DNA of 10,947 bases from contig JALHOX010000120.1 in the NCBI GenBank assembly GCA_022842805.1, positions 1 through 10,947 on the forward strand, in the 5' to 3' direction. Of this stretch, positions 1 through 7,798 are shown in pieces; within the stretch, counting starts at the first letter, position 1; every line of letters begins with the position of its first letter. The notes beneath the pieces are model-generated. The model was not told the origin of the DNA and did not search any database. It worked only from the letters and a program-made list of their open reading frames with translations. This DNA comes from Phycisphaerae bacterium. Its GTDB lineage: Bacteria; Planctomycetota; Phycisphaerae; UBA1845; Fen-1342. The position numbers and the translations under genes were made by a program.

Positions 1-94
1 AGTAGAACAGGATGCGCTCGGAGAGCGTCGTTTTGCCCGAGTCGATGTGGGCGGAAATGCCGATGTTGCGAATGTTCTCCAGAGGCGTCTGCAT
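1..94 (-). CDS. fusA: Elongation factor G, N-terminal fragment (spdEFG1-like)
   Basis: EF-G is the ribosomal GTPase that drives translocation of tRNA and mRNA. Only the first 31 residues are present and the gene continues off the left edge. The translation starts MQTPLENIRNIGISAHIDSG and continues KTTLSERILFY, which covers the G1/P-loop (AHIDSGKT, residues 15-22) and its invariant flanks. The start is the ATG complementary to 92-94, placed just before the conserved IRNIG motif. Its ribosome-binding site is weak (TTAGGTAG about 7 nt upstream). Most bacterial EF-G proteins have DAGKTTT here. DSGKTTL is typical of the spdEFG1 and mitochondrial EFG1 branch, where translocation is separated from ribosome recycling by a second paralogue. 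Identity as EF-G is secure; the subfamily rests on a few residues. Confidence 0.93.
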   Translation of the reverse strand, partial: MQTPLENIRNIGISAHIDSGKTTLSERILFY

Positions 95-561
95 CGCGAT
101 CTACCTAACTGTAAGTTCTTACCCTGACGGCATTAACACGCATGCCGCCGCAAGCGTCCGCGGCGTTCTTCTGTAACCCGACCGATGCCGCTTGTCGCGC
201 GGCTCGGATTGCCGCCGATTGGACCCATCGGGAGTGCGCCGCAGTTCATTTAAAACTGCGACGGAAAGGAACTTGGCGCCTACACGCCGGGCGGACTACC
301 CCAAGTTCGTCGAGGGAGAATATCGGCGGGTCAGTCGGATTTCAAGCAGGAGCCTGGCGCGACCTCCGCCCCAATCCGCCTCCCTAATCGCTTGCTTGCG
401 CTTTGTTTACGAATCCCGCGCAATTGTTGCGGCTGTCGCGACCTGTCGGCGGCGTTGTTGACCGAGCGGGGTCGGGCTAGCATTCGTTCCACAAACGGAT
501 GAAAAGATCGATAAGGTTTGGGCCCTTGGGGGGAATTTCGAGATCGGAGCGCCGCCGGTTG
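95..561. other. Divergent intergenic region between fusA and the RND operon
   Basis: This spacer of about 470 bp separates two divergent genes and should hold both promoters, but I see no convincing -35/-10 pair. Short frames on the plus strand here have arginine- and proline-rich shadow-like translations and no recognisable motif. Three small dyads stand out. One is at 111-122 (annotated separately). The second is a 7-bp stem CGCAGTT/AACTGCG at 240-260 around an AT-rich 7-nt loop. The third is CGCAA-TTG-TTGCG at 419-431. The upstream in-frame ATG at 499 of the following gene lies inside this interval. Confidence 0.5.
111..122. promoter_or_regulatory. Short palindrome upstream of fusA
   Basis: GTAAGTTCTTAC is an inverted repeat (GTAAG / CTTAC around TT). 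It ends 17 bp upstream of the fusA start codon, inside the expected 5' leader or promoter. It could be a protein-binding dyad or a small leader element. A 12-bp palindrome can occur by chance, so a regulatory role is only a possibility. Confidence 0.2.
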
Positions 562-1971
562 ATGTCGTCTGTTATCGCCAACGCCTCTCGCGCTATTGTG
601 TGCGCTGCGATCGCGCTCGCGGCCGTCCGCATCGCCGAAGCCCAGCCGGGCGGCCCCCCGACCGCGGTGCAGGTCTGCCCGGTCACGCTCGATGAAATTC
701 CGCCCTCGATTCGGCTGGTCGGCACGGTGATCCCCGATCGGCGGGTCACGGTGGCGAGCGAGGTGTCGGGCATCGTCGCCCGGATGCTGGTGCGCGATGG
801 GCAGTCCGTCGCCGCCGGCGAACCGCTGTGCGAGCTCGACCCCCAGCCCTTTCAGTTGCGACTGAACGAAGCCCGCGCCGCACTCGCGGCGCTCGAGAGC
901 CGCCTCCTCGAAGCTCGCAACGGACCGCGGGCCGAAGAGATGATGCGACGCGAGGCCGCCGTCGCCGAAATGGGGGCGATGGTCCGAAAATGGGATTTCG
1001 AACGCGGCCGGCTGAAGAAGCTGCAGGCGAGCGGACAGACCAGCGAGAAAGAGGTCTACGACGCCGAGATGGAGTTCCTCGCCGCCGAACGCCGCACCAG
1101 CCAAGCGCAGGCGGCCCTCGATGAGGGCCGCAACGGCACGCGGCCCGAGGTCCTCGCGGCGCTCGCAGCCGAGGTCGAAGCGCAGCGCTCGCGAGTGGCG
1201 ATGGCCGAGCGCGACGCGGCCCGGGGCACGATTCGTGCTCCATTCGCCGGCGATGTCATTACTCGCCAGACCGAAACCGGCGCGTGGCTGGCGGCTGGTG
1301 GCCCGGTCTGCGACATGATCGCGCTCAATCCGATCCTGATTCGGGCCGACGTGCCCGAGTCCGCCATCGCCCACTGCAAGCCGGGCAGCCCCGTCACGCT
1401 CGAAATCGAAGCCTTGGCCTCGCGCCGCACCGGCACGCTGGCCCGCGTCATCGCGCAGGGCATGGTCAGTGCCCACACCTTTCCGGTGGAAATTCAGCTC
1501 GCCAATGAAGACCGCGCCTTGCTGCCCGGCATGCTGGTCTGGACCTATGTGCCCAGCGGCCCGCCCGGCAAGCGGCTGATGGTGAGTAAAGACGCGCTCG
1601 TGGTCGATGGGCCCAGTCGCAAGATCTACGTCGTTCGCCCCGCCGGCCCCAAGAGCGACATGGCGTTTCCGACGAATGTCGTCTGCGGCCTGGAGCGCGA
1701 TGGCAAAATCGAGGTACAGGCCGAGGGGTTGGCCGAGGGAGATCGCGTCGTCTGCCGCGCAAACGAGCGACTCTTCGGCCCGACGCCGGTGATCGCGATG
1801 CCCTTCGACCCCAGCCAGCGCGGGCCCCTGCCCAACAAAGCCGGCGACGGCCCGGCACGCGCCCGCGACGGCGGTTCGCCCCCCACCGCCGGCCCCGATG
1901 GCGCTTCGCCCTCGAAGCCCGAAAAGCCTGATGCATCTGCCGCCTCTCAGCCGACGGCGGGATCGCAATGA
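562..1971 (+). CDS. RND efflux periplasmic adaptor (membrane fusion protein)
   Basis: Adaptor subunit that bridges an inner-membrane RND pump to an outer-membrane channel in a tripartite efflux complex. From the ATG at 562 it has 469 residues. A signal peptide (hydrophobic core about 11-22) has a likely cleavage after AEA at 27. The first half of the lipoyl/barrel-sandwich motif follows at about 60-95 (TVASEVSGIVARMLVRDG), then a long alpha-hairpin at about 95-222, the second lipoyl half (RGTIRAPFAGDV, about 221-232), a beta-barrel, and a membrane-proximal domain to about 405. The tail (about 415-469) is Pro/Gly/Ala/Ser-rich and probably disordered. The two hairpin arms carry matching RNGPRAEE and RNGTRPEV motifs. 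An in-frame ATG at 499 exists, but it would put about 31 charged residues before the hydrophobic core. The 562 start has GGAG at 546-549. The stop overlaps the pump gene by 4 bp (ATGA). The substrate cannot be read from the sequence. Confidence 0.92.
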   Translation: MSSVIANASRAIVCAAIALAAVRIAEAQPGGPPTAVQVCPVTLDEIPPSIRLVGTVIPDRRVTVASEVSGIVARMLVRDGQSVAAGEPLCELDPQPFQLRLNEARAALAALESRLLEARNGPRAEEMMRREAAVAEMGAMVRKWDFERGRLKKLQASGQTSEKEVYDAEMEFLAAERRTSQAQAALDEGRNGTRPEVLAALAAEVEAQRSRVAMAERDAARGTIRAPFAGDVITRQTETGAWLAAGGPVCDMIALNPILIRADVPESAIAHCKPGSPVTLEIEALASRRTGTLARVIAQGMVSAHTFPVEIQLANEDRALLPGMLVWTYVPSGPPGKRLMVSKDALVVDGPSRKIYVVRPAGPKSDMAFPTNVVCGLERDGKIEVQAEGLAEGDRVVCRANERLFGPTPVIAMPFDPSQRGPLPNKAGDGPARARDGGSPPTAGPDGASPSKPEKPDASAASQPTAGSQ

Positions 1972-4900
1972 ACCTGATTCGCTTCTGCGTCGAGCGGCCG
2001 ATCACGGTCGCCGTCGGCGTGATCTGGGTGCTGCTCTTCGGTCTGCTGGCACTGCGCACCATTCCGATTCAGCTGACCCCCACGGTCGACACCACAGTCA
2101 TCACCATCACGACCACTTGGCGCGGCGCAAACCCGCAAGAGGTCGAGCGCGAGATCGTCGACCGCCAGGAGGAGCAGCTGCGCGTCGTCGCCGGCGTCCG
2201 AAAGATGAAGAGCACTTCGTCGGACGGCGCGGCCTCGGTGACGCTCGAATTCAACCCCGAGATCACCAAGGACGAAGCGCTCCGCGACGTGCTCGACAAG
2301 CTCAATCGTGTCCAGGGCTATCCGCTCGATATGGACGAGCCCTCCGTCGCCGCCGCCGACACCGCCCGCGATTCCGAAATTGCATGGCTGATCCTCTTCG
2401 CAACCGACGGCAACGACGCCGAACTGCCCAAACTGCGCGACTTCGCCATCGACGAAATCAAGCCCTACCTCGACCGCGTGCCGGGCGTCGGCTCGACCGA
2501 GGTGTACGGCGGGCAGGAGCGCGAGGTGCAGGTGAAGGTCGACGCCGGCCGGCTCGCGGCCCGCGGCCTGAGCTTCACGCAGGTGGCGGCCGCGCTGCAG
2601 CGACAAAACGCCAACATTTCCGCCGGCAAGCGGACGCAAGGCAAGCGCGACTACGCCGTGCGAACCGTCGGCCAGTATGAGTCGGTCGACGACATTCTGC
2701 AGACTGTGATCGCGGACACGTCGGGCGGGCCGGTCTATGTCCGCGACATCGCCACGGTCGAGCGCACGGTCCGCAAGCAGGACAGCTTCGTACGCAGCGT
2801 GGGCGAGTACGTGCTGGCGTTTCCGGTGCGACGCGAGGTCGGCGCAAACGTAATGCGCGTGATGGCCGGATTGCGCGAAGCGATTCAGACCATCAACCGT
2901 GAAGTGCTGCAAGGCCGCGGCCTCAAGCTCGACCTGCGACAGGTCTACGACGAGACGGTCTACATCTCCCAGGCCATCGAGCTCGTTCGCGGCAATCTCA
3001 TCTGGGGCGGCCTCTTCACGCTCGCGGTCATCTGGCTTTTCCTCCGCGATTGGCGCTCGACGCTGATCGTCGCGCTCTCCATTCCGATTTCCGTCATCGG
3101 CGCTTTCGTCGTCTTCGCGGCGCTGGGCCGCACGCTGAACGTCATCTCGCTCGCGGGCCTCGCCTTTGCGATCGGTTCGGTGGTCGATGCGGCGATCGTC
3201 GTACTCGACAATACGCTGCAACACCGTCGCCTCGGCAAGACGCCGATGCAGGCCGCGATCGACGCCACCAACGAGATCTGGAGCGCGGTGCTGGCCGGCG
3301 CTCTCACCACCGTCGCCGTTTTCCTGCCCGTGATCTTCGTGCAACAGGAGGCCGGTCAGCTCTTTCGCGACATCAGCATCGCGACCGCAGTCTCGGTGCT
3401 GCTGTCTGTGATTGTGGCCATCACGGTCGTGCCCGCGCTGGCCGCGCGCATCGGTCGCGGGCGAACCGACGAAGCCCCACGCGACCGCGCCCACGAGGGC
3501 TGGCTCGTCAACTTCTTCGGCGACCTCGCCGAGTTTTTCACGCGCTCCATCGTTGGTCGCGGCGCGGCGATTTTCGCCTTCATCTTTTTTTGCATCGTCA
3601 TCACGCCGGTGCTCGTACCGCCCGCCACCTACCTCCCCGCCGGCAATCGAAACCTGATCTTCGGCATCCTGGCCACGCCGCCCGGCTACAGCATCGACGA
3701 ATACAAGCGCATGGCGGCTGTGATCGAAGGCGTAATGTCGCCTTATTGGAAGGCCAAGGAAGGCTCCCCCGAGAAGCGCCAGCTCGATGAGCGCTGGGTG
3801 AAGCAGGTCGCCGAGCGCGAGAAGAAGGGACAGATCCCGGAGCTGAAGATCCCCAGCCCGGAAGAAATCGCCGCCATGGAGGCCGCCGCCGCGACGCAGG
3901 GCGCCCCGAAGCGAAACTGGTGGCTGCAACAGCGAACCGAGTGGTTTGGCCTCTGGCCCCTGCTCGAATACCAGCGCACCAAGCGCGAGTGGTACACGCC
4001 GCCGCCGCTGATCGAAGATTTCTTCTACGTACCCTTCGGCAACGTCGCGTTCATGGGCGCGACCAGCGCCGACGACATGCGCGTCGCGCCGCTCACCAAG
4101 CTCATGACCGGCTCGCTCTACACCATCCCGGGTGTCTTCGGATTCTTCCAGCAGACCAACCTCTTCCGCTTCGGCGGCGGAAACAACGTCGAGGTGCAGG
4201 TCCGCGGCGACAAGCTGGAAGACGTCACCAGCGCTGCCTTCATGCTCCAGATGGCCTTCATGGGTCGATTCGGCGGTTACCCCCAATCCGACCCCGCCAA
4301 CTTCTCTCAGGGCCGACCCGAATATCGCATCATCCCCAGCCGCGAACGGGCCGCGGAACTGGGTCTGTCCGCGCGCGATGTCGGCTTCGTCGTCGAGGCC
4401 AGCGTCGACGGTGCCTACGTCGGCGATTTTCGCGAAACGGACGGCGACATCGTCGATCTCGTGCTGCTGATCGACGGCCAGCGCGATCGGCCCACGCAGG
4501 AGATCGGACAGATTCCGCTCGCCACGCCCAACGGCCAGATCGTGCCGCTCTCCGCCGCCGCTGAGTTCGTCGACACGACCTCGCTGGAGCAGATCAACCA
4601 CATCGAGCGGCAACGGGCGGTCAGCCTGACCGTCGAGGCGCCGGAGGCGATGCCGCTCGACAGCGTGATCTCCGCTATTCGCGACGAAATCGTGCCGGAG
4701 TTGCGAAACACCGGGCAGATCGCGCCGGGCGTGCTGGTGAATCTGGCCGGCAACGCCGACCGGCTCGAAGAAGCCAAAGAAACGATGGTCGGCAAATGGG
4801 TCGGGTGGAATTTCGAGTCGCTCACCAATCTCGTCGGCAGCCGCTTTTTCCTATCCATCCTGGTGGTCTATCTGCTCATGGCCGCACTCTTTGAGAGCTG

Positions 4901-5360
4901 GCTCTACCCACTGGTGATGATGTTCAGCGTGCCGATGGCGATCTTCGGGGGCTTCCTCGGCCTGACGCTCGCGCGGCTGGGCACGCTGCTCACGACCGAT
5001 CAGCCCGTCCAGCAGCTCGACGTGCTCACCTTCCTCGGCTTCGTGATCCTCGTCGGCACGGTCGTCAACAACGGCATCCTGCTTGTCGACCAATACCTCA
5101 TCTTCGTCCGCCATCAGGGCGTGCCCCACCGCGAGGCGATCGTCGAGGCCGTGAAGGCCCGCGTCCGCCCCGTCTTTATGACCAGCTTCACCAACGTCTT
5201 CGGCCAGTTGCCCCTGGCCGTGGTCCCCGGCGCGGGCAGCGAGCTCTATCGCGGCATGGCGGCCGTACTGGTCATGGGTATGTTCATCGCCACGCTCGGC
5301 ACGCTCGTCCTGATCCCCTGCATCCTGAGCCTGTTGCCGCCGCCCAAGAGGATCGGGTAG
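1968..5360 (+). CDS. RND family inner-membrane efflux pump (AcrB/HAE-like permease)
   Basis: Proton-driven inner-membrane exporter of 1130 residues, slightly longer than AcrB (about 1050). It has the standard layout: TM1 (about 10-29), a periplasmic porter loop, TM2-TM6 (about 345-492), TM7 (about 533-552), a second periplasmic loop, and TM8-TM12 (about 958-1122). The N-terminus MNLIRFCVERPITV and the LPAGNRN segment after TM7 are family hallmarks. TM4 reads AIGSVVDAAIVVLDN, so the first relay aspartate (D407) is present and the second is Ala408. TM10 reads VGTVVNNGILLVDQ, with Asn1034 at the AcrB Lys940 position. Between about 595 and 685 there is a charged and Trp/Tyr-rich segment that AcrB lacks. 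Translation is probably coupled to the adaptor gene through the ATGA overlap. No TolC-like gene is nearby, so the channel must be encoded elsewhere. Export of a lipophilic compound is likely; the substrate is unknown. Confidence 0.95.
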   Translation: MNLIRFCVERPITVAVGVIWVLLFGLLALRTIPIQLTPTVDTTVITITTTWRGANPQEVEREIVDRQEEQLRVVAGVRKMKSTSSDGAASVTLEFNPEITKDEALRDVLDKLNRVQGYPLDMDEPSVAAADTARDSEIAWLILFATDGNDAELPKLRDFAIDEIKPYLDRVPGVGSTEVYGGQEREVQVKVDAGRLAARGLSFTQVAAALQRQNANISAGKRTQGKRDYAVRTVGQYESVDDILQTVIADTSGGPVYVRDIATVERTVRKQDSFVRSVGEYVLAFPVRREVGANVMRVMAGLREAIQTINREVLQGRGLKLDLRQVYDETVYISQAIELVRGNLIWGGLFTLAVIWLFLRDWRSTLIVALSIPISVIGAFVVFAALGRTLNVISLAGLAFAIGSVVDAAIVVLDNTLQHRRLGKTPMQAAIDATNEIWSAVLAGALTTVAVFLPVIFVQQEAGQLFRDISIATAVSVLLSVIVAITVVPALAARIGRGRTDEAPRDRAHEGWLVNFFGDLAEFFTRSIVGRGAAIFAFIFFCIVITPVLVPPATYLPAGNRNLIFGILATPPGYSIDEYKRMAAVIEGVMSPYWKAKEGSPEKRQLDERWVKQVAEREKKGQIPELKIPSPEEIAAMEAAAATQGAPKRNWWLQQRTEWFGLWPLLEYQRTKREWYTPPPLIEDFFYVPFGNVAFMGATSADDMRVAPLTKLMTGSLYTIPGVFGFFQQTNLFRFGGGNNVEVQVRGDKLEDVTSAAFMLQMAFMGRFGGYPQSDPANFSQGRPEYRIIPSRERAAELGLSARDVGFVVEASVDGAYVGDFRETDGDIVDLVLLIDGQRDRPTQEIGQIPLATPNGQIVPLSAAAEFVDTTSLEQINHIERQRAVSLTVEAPEAMPLDSVISAIRDEIVPELRNTGQIAPGVLVNLAGNADRLEEAKETMVGKWVGWNFESLTNLVGSRFFLSILVVYLLMAALFESWLYPLVMMFSVPMAIFGGFLGLTLARLGTLLTTDQPVQQLDVLTFLGFVILVGTVVNNGILLVDQYLIFVRHQGVPHREAIVEAVKARVRPVFMTSFTNVFGQLPLAVVPGAGSELYRGMAAVLVMGMFIATLGTLVLIPCILSLLPPPKRIG

Positions 5361-5365
5361 CGCCC

Positions 5366-5384
5366 GCCCGCGGGTATCGCGGGC
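5366..5384 (+). terminator. GC-rich hairpin just after the RND pump gene
   Basis: GCCCGCG-GGTAT-CGCGGGC forms a perfect 7-bp stem with a 5-nt loop, starting 6 bp after the pump stop codon. No T-run follows, so it is not a classical Rho-independent terminator. It could act as a weak terminator or a 3'-end stabiliser. Its position is one reason to doubt that the next gene starts at the GTG at 5386, immediately after the stem. Confidence 0.35.
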
Positions 5385-5506
5385 CGTGCCGATCGCGCCG
5401 GTCGCCGCGCGAAAATGCGCGACTTTAGCGCTGCAAACAAACGAACTTCATTTCAAATCGCTACGCTGTCGAGCTGATCTGGGTCCGCCCAGCCGCAAAC
5501 CGCCGT

Positions 5507-5510
5507 GGAG
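5507..5510 (+). promoter_or_regulatory. Shine-Dalgarno site that supports the TTG start at 5518
   Basis: GGAG lies 7 nt before an in-frame TTG at 5518. The upstream alternative, GTG at 5386, has no purine-rich site before it. The 44 codons between the two starts are lower in GC and lack the strong third-position G/C bias seen downstream, as expected for non-coding DNA. Confidence 0.45.
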
Positions 5511-5517
5511 TACGCGC

Positions 5518-6258
5518 TTGTCCGACTTCGGCACATCGACCGTGCTGACACCGGTGACGCCGGTTGATCTGGGCGTCCCAGCGCTGAAGCGGCGCGATGC
5601 GAACGCCTCGCGACCGCCGCCCGCCTCGGTCGTCTTGCTATCCGTCGCAATCGCCGCCACGATCGCGCTGCTGCCGTTTGACGCGGTGTTTTCGCATTGG
5701 ATCGCCGAGTCGCTCGCCCCCGACGGTACGCAGCTGCGCGCCGTGCTGCGACTGGTTCAGAGACTGGTCGGCGCGGAAGCAATCGTGGTCTACGCCTTTG
5801 CGCTGGCCTATGCCAGCGCCTCCGCCGGTCGCGGTTTGCGGCCCGTCATCGGCGCCACCATCGTGGGGCTGCTGGCCGCCGCCATGATGCACGCCTCCAA
5901 GTTCGCCGTCGGCCGCGCCCGCCCGCAGCTCGATTTCGGCTCTCACCGCTTCGAACCCGCCACTCTCGCGGAGAGCTTCGACTCGTTCCCCTCCGCCCAC
6001 GCCGGCACGGCGATGCTCACCGCGCTGCTGATCCTGAACTTTGTCCCTCTGCGCGGAAAAGCCCGCTGGCTGCTGATTCCGCTGGTGCTCTTTGTGGTCG
6101 CCGCCAGCCTCACCCGCGTCGCGCAGCGTCGCCATTTCCCCTCCGATGTCGCGGCCGGCGTCGCCTTCGCCTGTCTGGCCTTCGTCCTCGCCAAACGATT
6201 CCTGAAAAACGAGTATCTTGCACCGCTCACACGCGACCGCGATGCAGCGGCGGCGTGA
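5518..6258 (+). CDS. PAP2 superfamily membrane phosphatase
   Basis: Integral membrane phosphatase of the PAP2 (type 2 phosphatidic acid phosphatase) superfamily, which hydrolyses lipid phosphates such as phosphatidate, undecaprenyl diphosphate or PG-phosphate at the membrane. From the TTG at 5518 it has 246 residues. All three catalytic motifs are intact: KFAVGRARP (K128, R135, P136; the KX6RP motif), FPSAHAG (S159 and H161, with Ala in place of the usual Gly of PSGH), and TRVAQRRHFPSD (R200, H206, D210). H206 is the expected nucleophile and H161 the proton donor. About five hydrophobic segments are visible (about 37-55, 86-102, 108-126, 163-177, 184-199), plus one at 211-226. The frame can extend to a GTG at 5386, giving 290 residues, but the extension has no motif. 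It ends 22 bp before isocitrate dehydrogenase and may be co-transcribed with it. The substrate is undetermined. Confidence 0.88.
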   Translation: MSDFGTSTVLTPVTPVDLGVPALKRRDANASRPPPASVVLLSVAIAATIALLPFDAVFSHWIAESLAPDGTQLRAVLRLVQRLVGAEAIVVYAFALAYASASAGRGLRPVIGATIVGLLAAAMMHASKFAVGRARPQLDFGSHRFEPATLAESFDSFPSAHAGTAMLTALLILNFVPLRGKARWLLIPLVLFVVAASLTRVAQRRHFPSDVAAGVAFACLAFVLAKRFLKNEYLAPLTRDRDAAAA

Positions 6259-6280
6259 TCACTCAGTTGGGAGCAGTGCA

Positions 6281-7735
6281 ATGGCAGGCGAGCGACGAAC
6301 CATCACGCTGATGGCCGGCGACGGCATCGGCCCGGAATGTATGGCCGCGGTCCGCCGCGTGATCGAAGCGGCGGGCACCAAAATCACCTGGGAAGAGTGC
6401 GACGCCGGCGCAGAGGTCTTCAAACGCGGCGTCGCCTCCGGCGTGCCGCAGGAGACGCTCGACTCGATCGCCCGCAATAAGGTGGCGCTCAAGGGGCCGC
6501 TCGAAACCCCCGTCGGCTTCGGCGAAAAAAGCGCCAACGTCACCCTCCGCAAACTCTTCGAGCTCTACGGCAACGTCCGCCCCACCCGCGAAATCCCCGG
6601 CGTGCAGGGCGTCTTCGCCGGCCGACGCATCGACCTCGTCGTCGTCCGTGAAAACGTCGAAGACCTCTACGCCGGCATCGAGCACATGCAGACCCCCGGC
6701 GTGGCGCAGTGCCTGAAGCTGATCAGCCGCAAAGGCTGCGAGAAGATCGTCCGGCTGGCCTTTGAGATCGCGCGCGCCGAGGGCCGCAAGAAGGTCCACT
6801 GCTCGACCAAAGCCAACATCATGAAGCTCACCGAAGGGCTCCTGAAGCGCACCTTCGAGGAGATCGCCCCCGAATATCCCGAGATCGCCACCGAGCACAT
6901 CATCATCGACAACTGCGCCCACCAGCTCGTCCGCTATCCCGAGCAGTTCGAGGTGATCGTCACCACCAACATGAACGGCGACATCATCAGCGACCTGACC
7001 AGCGGCCTGACGGGCGGCTTGGGCCTCGCGCCGTCATCCAACATCGGCAACGACGTCGCCATGTTCGAAGCGGTCCACGGCTCGGCCCCCAACATCGCCG
7101 GCAAAAACCTCGCCAACCCGACGGCGATGCTGCTCTCGGCGGTGATGATGCTGCGCCACATCGGCGAGTTCGCCGCCGCCGACAAGATCGAAAACGCGAT
7201 CTGCCTCACGATCGAAGAGGGTCATACGCTCACGGTCGATCTGGCCCATTCGCAGGAGCTGTCGAGCACCACATCGCAATTCACCGACGAAATCATCCGC
7301 AATCTCGGCCGCCGCTCGTCGCACGTCGCGTCGCGCGAGTATCGCCCGATCAAGCTGCCCTACGTCGATCCGCGGCCCGATCTGGTTCATGCCAAAACTC
7401 GCCGCGTGGTCGGGGCCGATGTCTTCGTCGAAACCGCCGACGACCCGCACACGCTCGGCGCCGCCATGGAGCAGGCCTCCGCCGACTCGTCCCTGAAACT
7501 CAAAATGGTCAGCAACCGCGGCACAAAGCTCTACCCGGGTCCGAAGCAGATGACCGATTGCGTCGATCACTATCGCTGCCGCTTCGTGATGCGCGATGCC
7601 GCTCGCGACCTCTCCGACGCCGACCTGTTGAATCTGTTGCAGCGCGTCGGCGCGAAGCGAACGTGGATGCACGTCGAGAAGCTCTACGAGTTCGACGGCA
7701 AGCCCGGGTTTACGAAGGCGCAGGGCGAGGACTGA
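6281..7735 (+). CDS. icd: Isocitrate dehydrogenase (Rickettsia/Thermus-type, with C-terminal extension)
   Basis: Oxidative decarboxylation of isocitrate to 2-oxoglutarate in the TCA cycle, cytoplasmic. From the ATG at 6281, with GGGAG at 6269-6273 (7-nt spacing), it has 484 residues. That is longer than E. coli Icd (416) and close to the Rickettsia and Thermus enzymes, which carry an extra C-terminal domain (here about 345-484). Visible active-site residues by homology to E. coli Icd: S84, N86 and R90 (SANVTLR; S84 matches the phosphorylatable serine), R100, R123 and Y130 (VVRENVEDLYAG), K177 (STKANIMKLTEG), and D234 and D238 (NGDIISD). The cofactor loop reads HGSAPNIAGKNLANP, so N271-I272 occupy the Lys344-Tyr345 positions that bind the NADP 2'-phosphate in E. 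coli. NAD use or dual specificity is therefore possible. An upstream in-frame ATG at 6218 would overlap the PAP2 gene and is less likely. Confidence 0.94.
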   Translation: MAGERRTITLMAGDGIGPECMAAVRRVIEAAGTKITWEECDAGAEVFKRGVASGVPQETLDSIARNKVALKGPLETPVGFGEKSANVTLRKLFELYGNVRPTREIPGVQGVFAGRRIDLVVVRENVEDLYAGIEHMQTPGVAQCLKLISRKGCEKIVRLAFEIARAEGRKKVHCSTKANIMKLTEGLLKRTFEEIAPEYPEIATEHIIIDNCAHQLVRYPEQFEVIVTTNMNGDIISDLTSGLTGGLGLAPSSNIGNDVAMFEAVHGSAPNIAGKNLANPTAMLLSAVMMLRHIGEFAAADKIENAICLTIEEGHTLTVDLAHSQELSSTTSQFTDEIIRNLGRRSSHVASREYRPIKLPYVDPRPDLVHAKTRRVVGADVFVETADDPHTLGAAMEQASADSSLKLKMVSNRGTKLYPGPKQMTDCVDHYRCRFVMRDAARDLSDADLLNLLQRVGAKRTWMHVEKLYEFDGKPGFTKAQGED

Positions 7736-7740
7736 TGTAG

Positions 7741-7757
7741 GGCGGGTTTCGCCCGCC
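7741..7757 (+). terminator. GC-rich hairpin after icd
   Basis: GGCGGG-TTTCG-CCCGCC is a 6-bp stem with a 5-nt loop, starting 6 bp after the icd stop. It is followed by TCTTCGCCGCCTTT, which is T-containing but not a clean T-run. It is a plausible weak terminator or RNA 3' end. The string GTAGGGCGGGTTTCGCCCGCC also resembles a dispersed intergenic repeat, which cannot be tested from one copy. Confidence 0.45.
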
Positions 7758-7798
7758 TCTTCGCCGCCTTTGCCTGCTATCGTCTCTCACCCGCAACA

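Noticed and set aside
142..461. Short plus-strand frames in the fusA-RND spacer
   Set aside because: No ribosome-binding site, no motif, and two overlapping frames of similar quality, as expected from non-coding GC-rich DNA.
331..1968. An open frame of 545 codons on the minus strand opposite the adaptor gene
   Set aside because: Arg/Gly/Ala/His-rich composition with no domain. It mirrors the adaptor codons and is explained by high GC content.
1947..4613. An open frame of 888 codons on the minus strand opposite the RND pump
   Set aside because: It is a shadow of the GC-rich pump gene. Its translation is rich in His, Asp, Arg and Gly with no motif, whereas the plus frame is an unmistakable RND protein.
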